A stretch of DNA of 64,000 nt, from positions 1 through 64,000 of the forward strand of contig NBBA01000016.1 of the NCBI GenBank assembly GCA_002794785.1, given 5' to 3'. The first letter of the stretch is position 1. Every line of letters starts with the position of its first letter. Of this stretch, positions 32,501 to 43,713 are shown piece by piece. The position numbers were made by a program, and so were the translations under genes. The DNA comes from Coniferiporia sulphurascens. Taxonomy: Eukaryota > Basidiomycota > Agaricomycetes > Hymenochaetales > Hymenochaetaceae. The notes beneath the pieces were generated by a model. That model saw only the letters and a program-made list of their open reading frames with translations, did not search any database and was not told where the DNA came from.

Positions 32501-33873
32501 AGGCATCCACCACCCATTTCAGGGGGTGGTAACCTATTCCTGAGAGGCCCAGTGCCGACAAGTTGGATGTATCGGACAGTGCCCCTGTAAGCTCCGAAAG
32601 GAGTATGGGTGGGGCAGCTGGTTGGGGTGGTGGCAGCGGTGTGTTGGCTGCTGCCTGGGGTGGGGGGGGCATGAAGAAAGTTTTGCGGAAGAGCTCACCT
32701 TTCTCCTCATCTGTTTGGGTAAAGGTACCGTCTCGCCGTTTCAGTGATGGGATGGGGGTGGGTCAGTTGCCGAGGCCGCACTTGGCCCAGTTCCAGATGT
32801 TGGAGGCGTCTGCTTCTGATGCCTGGTCAGCGTAGAACTGCCTTTTGGCCGTCCTGATGCCCCTTTTAAAGGCTCTTCTTGCTGATGCATGCTGGAGGGG
32901 GGTGGTTGCCATTGTGATGGTGGATAAGAGGGTCTTGCAGTGGGGTGACCACCATGGGACTTCCGTTTTCAATGGCTTTGAGAGGTGGGTGAACAGCTGG
33001 AGGGCTGCGACCATGGCGTTGATGACTGCTTTAGCTTTGGTGTCCAAGGTATGGGTGCTGTGCCCCGGAAGGCCGAAGGCTGTTTCAAGGAGAGGGAAGG
33101 CTATGTTGGTCTATTCCTCTTTGTCGGCTGGGAGAAGTCAACATGTCTTTAGGACTGGAGGGGGGGCCGAGATGGTACCAACCAGCGCAAAATGGCATGG
33201 TCAGACAGTGGTGAGGGGTCAGAGGAGCCTGAATCTAGAATAGAGTCAGGGTTGACCATGGGTGGGGCCCAGATCATGTCAATGGGGCACCAGCAGCGAT
33301 TGCCGTTGGGCCGCGAGTCAGAGTCAGGAAGGTGAGCAGGCGCCAGGCCATGCCCACGGAAGAAGTCGTTGAGGGGTTGCGCCCCCAAGTCATCCCGTCA
33401 TGGGACAGAGAAGTCGGACCATGTGTGGTGGCAACAGTTGAAGTTGCCTGCCATGAGTAGAGTGGTGGCTAGCACTGAGGGGAGTGAGAATAAGAAGGAC
33501 TCACCTGGGTACTGGGGGGAGGCATTCTCTCAGTCTGGGGGGTGCATGCCATAGTAGTTGCACACCCGAAGGGTGAGTTGGGATCATACCTCCACCGTCA
33601 GTATGTCAGTGCCGTAAGATGTGGCTCCGAGGATTGACCATGAGGTGGGAGGGAGGGCCCTGGATATATACATGACTACCTGAGGGTGAACCTCTGGTGG
33701 TAGGACGGGGGTGTATCCCGGGATGGTAGGGACATTGAAGACCGGGGTGCTGGTCGGGTCAGTGAGTGATGGTTGCAGGCCTATTTGGTACCAGGGGGGT
33801 TCCTGGATAAGAATTAGGTGCGGGGGGAGGGGTCAGTTGTAAGGACAGGGATTAGGGAATGTATTGCTGCTAG
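29593..33873 (-). mobile_element. Left arm: F1 subfamily B LINE (minus), inverted twin of 34520-38777
   Basis: The sense tail is at 29593-29625, followed by the 3' UTR, ORF2 C-terminus, RNase H, RT and endonuclease up to 33873 (a few codons after the ORF2 start). From about 29765 to 33860 it matches the right arm (34520-38610) apart from rare single-base length changes in homopolymers (for example near 31610, 32010 and 30782). The outer ends (the tail and the last 15 bases) differ by several transitions. No TSD is seen. Confidence 0.85.
29945..33873 (-). pseudogene. Left-arm ORF2, broken
   Basis: This is the endonuclease-RT-RNase H polyprotein of subfamily B. The same stops as in the right arm occur (for example the TGA after GLGN at 32763-32765, the TGA after PQLLH at 32112-32114, and TAA after LR near 30944). 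Extra one-base frameshifts at homopolymers break it further. YVDD is present near 31880. It is non-functional. Confidence 0.82.
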
Positions 33874-34460
33874 TCTCCATGGTGCCCTGCAAGGACTTTC
33901 TGTTCGGCCAAAACGGACACACCATAAACGAGAAGGCCCTCATGGCCGAAATCCGGCACAACCCGGCACTCTGCAACCTCGACTTCATAGTCACCCCCCA
34001 CTTCACTGCCACCGAGGACCACCTGCCGACACTCAACAGATGCCCAGTGGTATTCTCCTTTGTCGACACCGACGGTTCCATCCGCAAGCGCCTCCTCAAG
34101 AGGCCATGTGTCTGGATGTTCGGATCTGCCCTCCACCTCTCAGTCCCACCTGTCCGCTCCACCCTCACTCAATGTGAGTGGTGCCAGGGCCTCGGCCATG
34201 GAACCAAAGGCTGCCGAGCCCAACCCTGCTGCGCTGACTGTGCAGGAGCCCACCTCACCCGCAACCACCGCAAATCGTGCGCCCACTGCGCAACAGACGC
34301 AGTGCCCAAAGGCGACACGTGCCCTCACCCCCGCCTCTGCAACAACTGCAAGGGCAACCATCCCACCACCCTGCCGGCATGCCCCAAGAAGAGGCATTAC
34401 CGCCAAATCGAAGAGGCCCTTGCTGCCGACCCTACTGATGACCAGATGGAGGAAATATGA
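33874..34460 (+). pseudogene. Right-arm ORF1 C-terminal part with zinc knuckles
   Basis: An open frame of about 195 codons: the FLFGQNGHTI block, HLPTLNRCPVVFSF, then knuckles CEWCQGLGHGTKGC, CAHCATDA and CNNCKGNHP, a CPKKRHYRQ basic end, and TGA at 34458-34460. The N-terminal two-thirds are missing. The binding residues are intact. Confidence 0.85.
34457..34460 (+). promoter_or_regulatory. ATGA stop-start junction of the right-arm LINE
   Basis: GAAATATGATAGAG contains the ORF1 stop TGA (34458-34460) and the ORF2 start ATG (34457-34459). The flanking bases differ from subfamily A but the ATGA is kept. Confidence 0.78.
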
Positions 34461-37400
34461 TAGAGACGATCTCTGTCCTGCAGTGGAACGCCACCCACTC
34501 CCTAGTGGCGATACATTCCCTAATCCCTGTCCTTACAACTGACCCCTCCCCCCCGCACCTAATTCTTATCCAGGAACCCCCCTGGTACCAAATAGGCCTG
34601 CAACCATCACTCACTGACCCGACCAGCACCCCGGTCTTCAATGTCCCTACCATCCCGGGATACACCCCCGTCCTACCACCAGAGGTTCACCCTCAGGTAG
34701 TCATGTATATATCCAGGGCCCTCCCTCCCACCTCATGGTCAATCCTCGGAGCCACATCTTACGGCACTGACATACTGACGGTGGAGGTATGATCCCAACT
34801 CACCCTTCGGGTGTGCAACTACTATGGCATGCACCCCCCAGACTGAGAGAATGCCTCCCCCCAGTACCCAGGTGAGTCCTTCTTATTCTCACTCCCCTCA
34901 GTGCTAGCCACCACTCTACTCATGGCAGGCAACTTCAACTGTTGCCACCACACATGGTCCGACTTCTCTGTCCCATGACGGGATGACTTGGGGGCGCAAC
35001 CCCTCAACGACTTCTTCCGTGGGCATGGCCTGGCGCCTGCTCACCTTCCTGACTCTGACTCGCGGCCCAACGGCAATCGCTGCTGGTGCCCCATTGACAT
35101 GATCTGGGCCCCACCCATGGTCAACCCTGACTCTATTCTAGATTCAGGCTCCTCTGACCCCTCACCACTGTCTGACCATGCCATTTTGCGCTGGTTGGTA
35201 CCATCTCGGCCCCCCCCTCCAGTCCTAAAGACATGTTGACTTCTCCCAGCCGACAAAGAGGAATAGACCAACATAGCCTTCCCTCTCCTTGAAACAGCCT
35301 TCGGCCTTCCGGGGCACAGCACCCATACCTTGGACACCAAAGCTAAAGCAGTCATCAACGCCATGGTCGCAGCCCTCCAGCTGTTCACCCACCTCTCAAA
35401 GCCATTGAAAACGGAAGTCCCATGGTGGTCACCCCACTGCAAGACCCTCTTATCCACCATCACAATGGCAACCACCCCCCTCCAGCATGCATCAGCAAGA
35501 AGAGCCTTTAAAAGGGGCATCAGGACGGCCAAAAGGCAGTTCTACGCTGACCAGGCATCAGAAGCAGACGCCTCCAACATCTGGAACTGGGCCAAGTGCG
35601 GCCTCGGCAACTGACCCACCCCCATCCCATCACTGAAACGGCGAGACGGTACCTTTACCCAAACAGATGAGGAGAAAGGTGAGCTCTTCCGCAAAACTTT
35701 CTTCATGCCCCCCCCACCCCAGGCAGCAGCCAACACACCGCTGCCACCACCCCAACCAGCTGCCCCACCCATACTCCTTTCGGAGCTTACAGGGGCACTG
35801 TCCGATACATCCAACTTGTCGGCACTGGGCCTCTCAGGAATAGGTTACCACCCCCTGAAATGGGTGGTGGATGCCTACCCTGATGAGATTCTTACTCTTT
35901 TCAATGATTGCTTGCATTTGGGGCACCACCCCAAATGCTGGTGGGTGGCAAAGGTGGTAATGCTCTGGAAGCCAAACAAGAAGGATCCCTTCTCACCACG
36001 ATCATACTGGCCCATCACCCTTGAGGAGACCCTAGGGAAACTCCTCGAAAAGATAATCGCTAACCGGCTCCAGTACCTCGCAAACATGAGGGACTGGCTG
36101 CCACCTAACCAGTATGGGGGGCGTCAAGGCCATTCGGTCTATGACACCGCACAACACCTTTTACAGATTGCGGAGCATGCCCACTCAGAGGGCCTTGTGT
36201 GCTTGGCCCTTGTGGTCGACATTCAGGGCTTCTTTGACTCGGTGAACCCACAGCTCCTCCACTGACAACTGTTGGACCTCAGTTGCACCCCAGACATGGC
36301 CAACTGGTGTCTGTCCTTCATGACAGATCGACAGGTAGCCATCACCTTCAATGGCACTACCCTCCCAACTGCCCCGAAACCCAACCTCGGCACCCCCCAG
36401 GGATTGCCAGTCTCCCCCATCTTGTCAATGATATTCGCAGGGGTGGTCCTCTGGCACTTTCACCAAGCCGGCACCACAGCCCTAGCATATGTTGACGACC
36501 ACTTACTCATTTGCGTAGGACCCTCAGTAGCATCCAACTGCCGCGAGCTTGCACGTGCCTACCAACAACTTGACACCCTCTTCGGCACCATCAGTCTCAA
36601 CATCAAAGCCACCAAAACAGAGTGTATCCATTTTCACCCCCCTCAGCGACGCATCGGCTATAACAGCTGGGACACCACTGGCGTACAGGTCGACCCCAAC
36701 ATGCTCATCCGCCCCTCAATCCCACTCAGGTGGCTGGGGATATGGTGGGACCCAGGCCTCTCCTTCAAGCCCCATGTCGAGCAAATGCACTCCAAGGGGC
36801 TCTCCACCCTTGCTGCACTCCGCATTCTGGGCAACACCCAACACAGCATATCAGCCCTCCTCCTCCGCCGCCTTTACACCTCCTGCATCTGCTCTGTCTT
36901 GTCATGGGGAGTGCCGGTATGGTACCACGGCCGCCACCAAAAAACATTGGTAAACCACCTGCAGGCTGTGCAAAACACAGCCTGTCGCTGGATCCTGGGT
37001 GTCTTCAAGGGCACCTCCCCCCATTCCACTAATTTTCTTTGCTCCATTCCCCCTCTCTCTTTCTATTTTGAATATATAAAGACTACCCATTCCCTCTGCC
37101 TATGGCGCACCCTGCACTCTATTGGCCACAAATTATTTAAAAACATAGCTAACAGACCCTTCTCCCTTTTTCTGCAGGTCCGAGCCCCCTGGGTTCAACA
37201 GGTCCCTGCATACACACATCCCCCATGGACGGACCCACTGGCATTCATGAGGGGCAGAGTCTGTTTTACCACCCCCATCACCCCAGTTAGCGCTGACACC
37301 TGGAAGTCATTCGTAACAGCCGCACACAAACTAGGCTCCACTCCCCATGTTCAGGTCTTCACAGATGGCTCCTGCATGGACAATAAGTCGGGATCAGCCA

Positions 37401-38455
37401 TCTGCGCGATGCTGGGCAACACCCGACTCCGGTAACGCCAACTGGAGTCCCCCACCTGTGCCACAGCCACGGACGCTGAGGAGTTCTCCCTCGCCACAGC
37501 CCCAGGCTGGGTAGCATGCCGTCTCCCAGCGCAACTGCATGTTGCATTGGACATTTTCTTTCTGTCCGATTCGCTGACTGCTATTCACCTTTTCCGAACT
37601 TGGGCCGCCGCCCCTGGCGCCCACCTCCTCCACATTTGGAAAGTGGGTGTGGAGACCCTGCTAGACTCATACCCCCAGCTCACCATCCATTTTGTATGGT
37701 GTCCCAGACACTCGGACATCCCCGGAAATGAATGGGCTGACATGGAGGCAAAGCTGGCAACTGAGCTCCCCCCATCTGACCTCAAACCTTCCACCTCCGC
37801 TCTAAAAGAAGCTGCCATCCACACTCTCACGGAACAATGGATGCTCTCACTAGCCTGCCCCCTCGCCTCGACAGCTGATAAATACCTGGCAGTCCATGGC
37901 CTACCATCATGACGACCCCGAAAGCTCCTCATACATTCAGTCGACCACTCATGTAACGAGCTATCTGCAGTCACACAAGTCCTCTGTCACGCTGGTCCCT
38001 ACGGGGGATACTGGCTGAGCTTCGACTCAGCCTACCATCGCAGGCATGGCCTGATCTTGCACTGCAGATGGCATAACCACCCCCTCTGGCCAGCACAGTT
38101 GACCGCCCACATCCTCGGTGGCTGCAGCACCTTCCATCCGTGGATATGACGCATGTGGCCACCATGGGACCCTCTCCCAGTCCACCACTCCGAGTGGGCT
38201 GATGAAAACCGCCTCCCGGTTCTGCACTGCTGGCTAAAGCTAATGGGGCACCTGAACCACCTTTCAGAATGTGCTGCAGGCGTCATCTGGCTGTCCTTTG
38301 CCGCAATGGACCTTGATGGGCACCCCACTGATGAGGATATGGACTTGGACCTCCTATGGGACTACATGTGTCATATGCTCGGACCCCGAACCCAGGACTC
38401 GGACCCAGCCCTTTTGGAGCTCTCAGGTATGCTCCCTCCCTTCCCGCTTGAGTAA
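34457..38455 (+). pseudogene. Right-arm ORF2: full length, one frame, about ten in-frame stops
   Basis: The whole ORF2 (about 1332 codons) stays in one frame from the ATG at 34457 to the TAA at 38453-38455, with no frameshift. It is interrupted by about ten nonsense codons, mostly TGA. Examples are 34790-34792, after GLGN near 35612, after PQLLH at 36263-36265, after LPS near 37910, and after WI near 38147; one TAG (Trp) lies near 35264 and one TAA near 37433. Endonuclease, RT (DIQGFFDSV, YVDD near 36490), RNase H (VFTDGSCMD, GNEWADM) and the C-terminal domain are all recognisable. Decay is by point substitution only. Confidence 0.9.
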
Positions 38456-38777
38456 AGCCAGCCTTTCGGTATCCCACATGACATGTCTCAGCTGGCGCTC
38501 TTGCCCTCCCTTTCCACTTCTAAGCTTCCTACTTTAACCTGCCCTCAACCGCTTGGTTCGGTTCATAGTGATATGTATCCCTCCCTCTCCTCTTTTCTTA
38601 GCTAAATAGGGGCTCTTCACATGTTGGCACCCTTAGGGGAGCAGAGCCCCCGCCCAGTTTTGCACGATGCACAAGGACGGGCACCTCTGTTGTTATGTAG
38701 TTAGGGCCCCCCCTTTGGGGGGGCAGCTTGTAATTATGTAATACTGCAGGAATAATTAAAATAAAAAAAATAAAAAA

Positions 38778-41700
38778 CCTGACTGTGACACCCGACCCCT
38801 CCCAGGACGTCAGAGATGCCCAATCGATATGGTATGGGCCCCACCATCAATCACTCTAGAGTCCATGATGGACTCCTTCAACATGACCACATGACCACTA
38901 TCAGACCACCAAATCCTACACTGGTCAATACCAACCCCAACACCCCGGCCCACACCTACAATCCGGAAACTCAGCAATGAGGATAAGGACAGCTGGACAG
39001 AAGCCACTTTCCCAGCCCTCACAAAAGCATTTACCCTACCAGCAGTGGATGCTAACTCCCTAGATCTGAAAGCAAGTGCTGTCCTCAAAGCCATGACAGA
39101 TGCACTACAACCATTCACCAAGATTTGCTCTATGTCGAAAACAGCTGTCCCCTGGTGGTCGTCCAACTGCTGGGACTTACTGAACACAATCCACAGTGCC
39201 CAAACACCAACTGCGAAAGCAGCAGCAAGATGCGCATTCAAGCGAGGGGTGCGAGCTGCTAAATGGACATACTATGCAGAACAGGCATCAGAGGCTGACC
39301 CCTCCAACATCTGGTCATGGGCCAAACGCGGCCTAGGTGTCCGCCCAACTCAAGTACCCTTGCTCAAACGCAGGGACGGCACCTTCACCCAATCGGACAA
39401 TGAGAAAGGTGAGCTCTTTAGATCTACTTTCTTCCCACCACCCCCCCCACTCCCGGCTGCAGGCCTTGGCCCCCTGCCTCCCCCTACCCCAGCTGCGCCG
39501 CCACTACTCTTCACTGAGCTCACAGGTGCACTGGCTGATACCTCCAACTTGTTGGCTCCGGGCCCCTTGGGGATTGGGTATCACCCCCTGAAATGGGTGG
39601 TAGATGCCTACCCAGACGAGGTACTTACGCTTTTCAACGACTGTCTGCAACTGGGCCATCACCCAGCCTGCTGGCGGATGGCAAAAGTCGTGATGCTACA
39701 GAAGCTGAACAAGAAGGACCCATTCTCCCCTCGATCCTATCGCCCCATCACCCTCGAGGAGACCTTGGGCAAGTTACTCAAAAAGATGATCGCTAACTGG
39801 CTCCAGTACCTTGCAAACACGAGGAACTGGCTGCCACCGAACCAGTATGGAGGACGTCAGGGCCACTCAGTCTATGACACCGCCCAGCACCTTTTACAGA
39901 TTGTCGAAGACACACATGCAAAAGGCCTCGTATGTTCTATCCTAGCAGTAGACATCCAGGGATTTTTCGACTCTGTGCACCCAAGACGACTCCACCATCA
40001 GCTTTTGGAGATGGGATGCCCGCCAGACATGGCGGAGTGGTGTCTCTCCTTCATGACGAACAGGGAAGTGGCCGTCTCATTCGATGGCACAACCCTACTG
40101 ATGGCACCAAAACCGGACCTCGGCACCCCACAAGGGTCCCCAGTCTCACCGATCCTCTCGACAATCTTCGCAGGCATTGTGATGCGGTGCTTCCAACAGC
40201 GTGGCTCCCAACTGCTAGCATACGTCGACAACCACCTCATTGCCTGCATGGGAACCTCGGTAACAGCTAACTGCCAGTCCCTAGCACAGGCATATCAACA
40301 ACTTGACCTCCTCTTCTGCCAAATCGGTCTCAACATCGAACCAGCAAAGACGGAGGCTCTCCATTTCCACCCGCCCAGGCGACGAACCGGCTACCACTGC
40401 TGGGACTCTGCAGGGATCCAAATCAACGCCACAACCCTGGTCCGACCCACCAACCCCTTGCGCTGGCTCGGGATTTGGTGGGACACAAGCCTCACCTTCA
40501 AACCACACATGGAATGCATGCGCTCCAAGGGACTATCAACATTGGCGGCCCTCTGCATTCTCGGCAACACTGAGAGGGGCCTCTCAGCCATCCACCTCTG
40601 CCGACTATACACCGCCTGTGTGCGCACTGTCCTATCCTGGGGCACACCAGTATGGTACCATGGATGTCGACAAAAAACACTAGTCAACCGACTACAGGCC
40701 GTGCAGAACACTGCTTGCTGTTGGATATTGGGCATCTACAAGGGTGCGTCTCCTCACTCTACAAATTTCCTTTGTTCCACTCCTCCTTTCTTCGCTTATT
40801 TCGAATACTTAAAGACCACACATGCCTTGTGCCTCTGGTGCACCCCCCATCGTGTAGGGCAGAAAAAGTTCAATCCTAATGCTAACACCCCTTTTTCACT
40901 TTCATTGCAGGTCCGCGTCCCCCGAGTCCAACGAATCCCAGTGTACACGCACCCCCCCTGGATGGACCCCCTTGCCTTTGGTAATGGGTGCATCGTCTTC
41001 TCCGTCCCAAGGCAGCCAGTCCCTGCGAACCTATGTGAACACTACGTCGCCCAGGCCAGGATATGCTGCACTGACACCTCCCTGCAGGTATTTACAGACG
41101 GCTCATGCATCGGTAATGCCTCAGGATCAGCCATCTGCAGCACGAAGGGGACACTTCACATCTGCTCCCTCAGGCTCACCTCCCCCACTTGCGCCACAGC
41201 AACGGACACCGAGATCTTCTCACTGGTGATGGCCCTGGGCTGGGTGGCTAGACAACTCCACCACCTACTGCCAGACGTCCAAGAAATCTTTTTCCTCTCG
41301 GACTCCCTGACGGCACTCAGCCTATTCCGCACCTGGCCCTCCACATCGGAGGCCCAGCTCCTCCCCCTCTGGAAGGCAGGAGTCGAGACCCTCCTTGACT
41401 CGTTTCCGAATCTAACCATTCATTTCCGATGGTGCCCGGGCCACAAGGACATCCCTGGGAATGAATGGGCGGATTCTGAGGCAAAGCTAGCAACCGAGCT
41501 TCCTGCATCTTCCCTTGCCCCCTCTATCTCCGTGCTGAAGGAAGTGGCAACATGCACACTCAGCGAACGCTGGTCCCTTCAGCTGGCCTGTCCCCTTGCA
41601 TCTACTACCAACAAATACTTGGTGGTAACAGGGCCCCCCACATGACGACCAAGAAAACTTATCACAATCTTGGTTGACCACCCCTGCTCAGAACTCACCG

Positions 41701-42191
41701 CAGTAGCGCAGGTCCTCTGCCGCGCCGGTCCCTATGGGGGTTACTGGCTGAGCTTCGACTCAGCCTACCGACACAGACACGGCCTGATCTCTCACTGCAG
41801 GTGGCACAACCACCCTCCCTGGCCAGCACAGTCAACCTCACATATCCTTGGCGGATGTGAAACCTTCCAGCTGTGGATACGACATGTATGGCCCAAGAGC
41901 TACCCCCTCCCTGTCCACCATACAGAATGGGCGGACAAAAACCACCTTCTGGTCTTATGGCACTGGCTACGCCTTACAGGCCACCTCAACTGGATGTCTA
42001 ACCACACAGCTGGGGCGATATGCCTTGCCTTTGTGGCTATGGAACTGGACGGACTCCCCACTGACAACAACCTGGACTTGGACTCCTTCAGGGGCTATGT
42101 GCACAGGTTGCTTGGACCCAGGACTCAGGACGTGGACCCAGCCCTTTTGGAGCTCTCAGGTACGCTCCCCCCATTTCCCTCTGACTTGTGA
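38778..42191 (+). pseudogene. F2-R ORF2 (partial endonuclease, RT, RNase H, C-terminal domain)
   Basis: One frame from 38778 to the TGA at 42189-42191, with a stop near 38891 and one at 41643-41645. From 39045 to 41645, 866 codons are open: RT with YGGRQGHSVYD, VDIQGFFDSVHP (about 39955), LGTPQGSPVSPI (about 40120) and YVDN near 40222 in place of YVDD (GAC to AAC at a CpG). WLGIWWDT, RNase H (VFTDGSCIG, DTEIF, LSDSLTALS, GHKDIPGNEWADS) and the C-terminal Cys/His segment follow. It is the best F2 protein in the window but lacks most of the endonuclease and one catalytic Asp. Confidence 0.9.
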
Positions 42192-42520
42192 CTGCCCTTC
42201 GGATTCCACACCGGTTTCTTCTATGGCAATCGCAGCCACTCCTTTCTGCTTCTAAGGGACTCGCTTTTCCTGACCTCGTTTTAACTGGCTTGGGTTCTCT
42301 GTAGTCGCAATATGTATTCCTCCCTCTTCCCCTCCCCTATTTACCCCTAATAGGGTGCGTAAGTACACTAGGCCTCCTCGGAGGCATGTGCCCCACCCAG
42401 TTTCACTTGATGAGCGATGACGGGCACCTCAGTAGTTAGGTAGTTTACAGGTGGCCCCTCTGGGGCTGCAGGTGTATTACATAACACAGTAGGAATAATA
42501 AATTTAAAAAAAAAAAAAAA
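38778..42520 (+). mobile_element. F2-R: long F2 LINE copy
   Basis: It begins abruptly inside the endonuclease domain at 38778 (no start, no TSD seen) and runs to a poly-A tail at 42506-42520. The 3' UTR differs from F1: GGGTGCGT...GGCCTCC-TC-GGAGGC...GTGCCCC, then GGTGGCCCCTCTGGGGCTGC and TGTATTACATAACACAGTAG. Its 3' flank is the 15-mer CTCCACCTGATTCAC (42521-42535), whose partner is at 28767-28781 beside F2-L. It therefore looks like a recombinant between two F2 copies. Confidence 0.85.
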
Positions 42521-43713
42521 CTCCACCTGATTCACACATGGGCGCCAGTCCCAGGTGCCCACCTCCTCCACCAATGGAAGGCAGGGGTCCAGACTCTCTT
42601 GGACTCATACCCGGATCTTTCCATCCATTTTGTATGGTGCCCGGGTCACTCTGACATCCCCGGGAATGAATGGGCAGACCACGAGGCAAAGTTCGCAACA
42701 AACCTACCCCCGTCATCCCTTGCACCCTCCACCTCCACACTAAAAGAGGCCGCCGTCAATACACTCATGGAACGCTGGTCCCTTGCACTCACCTGCCCAC
42801 TGGCCTCGACAACTGACAAGTACTTAGCTGTCAACAGTATCCCCTCTTGCTGTCCCCAAAAGCTCATCACGCAGTCGGTGGACCACCCTTGCCAGGAGCT
42901 CTCTGCAGTTGTCCAGGTTCTCTGTCATGCCGGTCCCTACAGGGGCTACTGGCTGAGCTTAGACTCAGCCTACCAGCATCAACACGGCCTGATCTCGCAC
43001 TGCAGATGGCACAACCACCCACCTTGGCCAGCCCAGTTGACCGCCCATGTTCTGGGCAGATGCTGCACATTCCGACCATGGATCCGCAGGGTCTGGCCCC
43101 CCCACGACCCACTTCCGACCCACCACACCGAGTGGGCTGATGAAAACCGCCTCCCGGTTCTGTGCTGCTGGCTTAAGCTGATGGGGCACCTTAACCACCT
43201 CTCTGACCGTACCTCTGCCACCATCTGCCTGGCTTTCGCAGTGATGGAATTAGAGGGACACCCGACCAATGAAGATATGGACTTGGACCTCCTCTGGGAT
43301 TACATGAGTCATATGCTTGGACCCCGTACCCAGGACCTGGACCCAGCTCTCTTGGAGCTTTCAGGTGCACTCCCTACCTTTTCCTCTGCCTAGTGCCTGC
43401 CCTTCGGACTCCCCTCACATGTCCCGGCCAGCGCTCTTGCCCTCCCTTTCCTATTCTAAACTACCTCCTTTGCCTGCCTTCGTCCATTCGGTATAGTCAT
43501 AGCAATATGTATTCCTCCCTCCCTCAGTCTTTTTACTAATAGGGGCCCTCCACACCTTGGCACCCTTTGGGGAGCAGGGCCCCCGCCCAGTTTCATGCAT
43601 TGTGCAATGACGGGTGCCTCTGTTGTTATGTAGTTAGGGCCCCCCCTTTGGGGGGGCAGCTTGTAATTATGTAATACTGCAGGAATAATAATAAAAAAAT
43701 AAAATAAAAAAAA
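42521..43713 (+). pseudogene. LINE-4 ORF2 end (RNase H, C-terminal domain), 3' UTR and tail
   Basis: The frame from LHLIHTWAPVPGAHL through WCPGHSDIPGNEWADH and the C-terminal domain is open to the TAG at 43391-43393 (last residues LPTFSSA). The 3' UTR has the paired arms GGGGCCCT (43542-43549) and AGGGCCCC (43576-43583), the C/G hairpin near 43637-43660, CTTGTAATTATGTAATACTG and an A-rich tail to 43713. The LINE-4 3' TSD follows at 43714-43727. Confidence 0.88.

Larger units (their letters stand above)
33874..38777 (+). mobile_element. Right arm: 5'-truncated F1 subfamily B LINE (plus)
   Basis: It starts within ORF1 (SMVPCKDFLFGQNGHTINEKALM at about 33874) and runs through the ATGA junction at 34457, ORF2, the 3' UTR (hairpin near 38707-38730) and an A-rich tail ending at 38777. 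The left neighbour is the left arm and the right neighbour is F2-R. No TSD is visible at either end, unlike the clean insertions elsewhere, so the ends are probably rearranged. Confidence 0.87.
16400..43713 (+). mobile_element. LINE-4: F1 subfamily A LINE, split by many later events
   Basis: It begins near 16400 (ACCTTCTTGACCAG, the usual 5' end less two or three bases) and its tail ends at 43713. The TSD is GTAAGCACTCCGTC (16386-16399) against GTAAGCACTCCATC (43714-43727), with one CpG mismatch. Surviving parts: 5' UTR and ORF1 (16400-18213, 24641-24917), endonuclease (24917-25729, 26455-26610), an inverted thumb/RNase H piece (28767-29592, now on the minus strand), and the RNase H end with 3' UTR (42521-43713). 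About 1.3 kb of RT between EVPWW and CMRSKG is not found in the window. Confidence 0.85.

Noticed and set aside
36263..36265. Selenocysteine or programmed readthrough at the shared TGA
   Set aside because: No recoding structure is evident, and other nonsense codons lie in the same copies. Shared ancestry of a defective lineage is simpler; it is kept only as an open question in the findings.
34790..38150. An alternative genetic code (TGA as sense) to explain many TGA stops
   Set aside because: The TGAs replace Arg, Trp and Gln at different places, TAG and TAA also occur, and intact copies use CGA or TGG at the same sites. Decay explains them.
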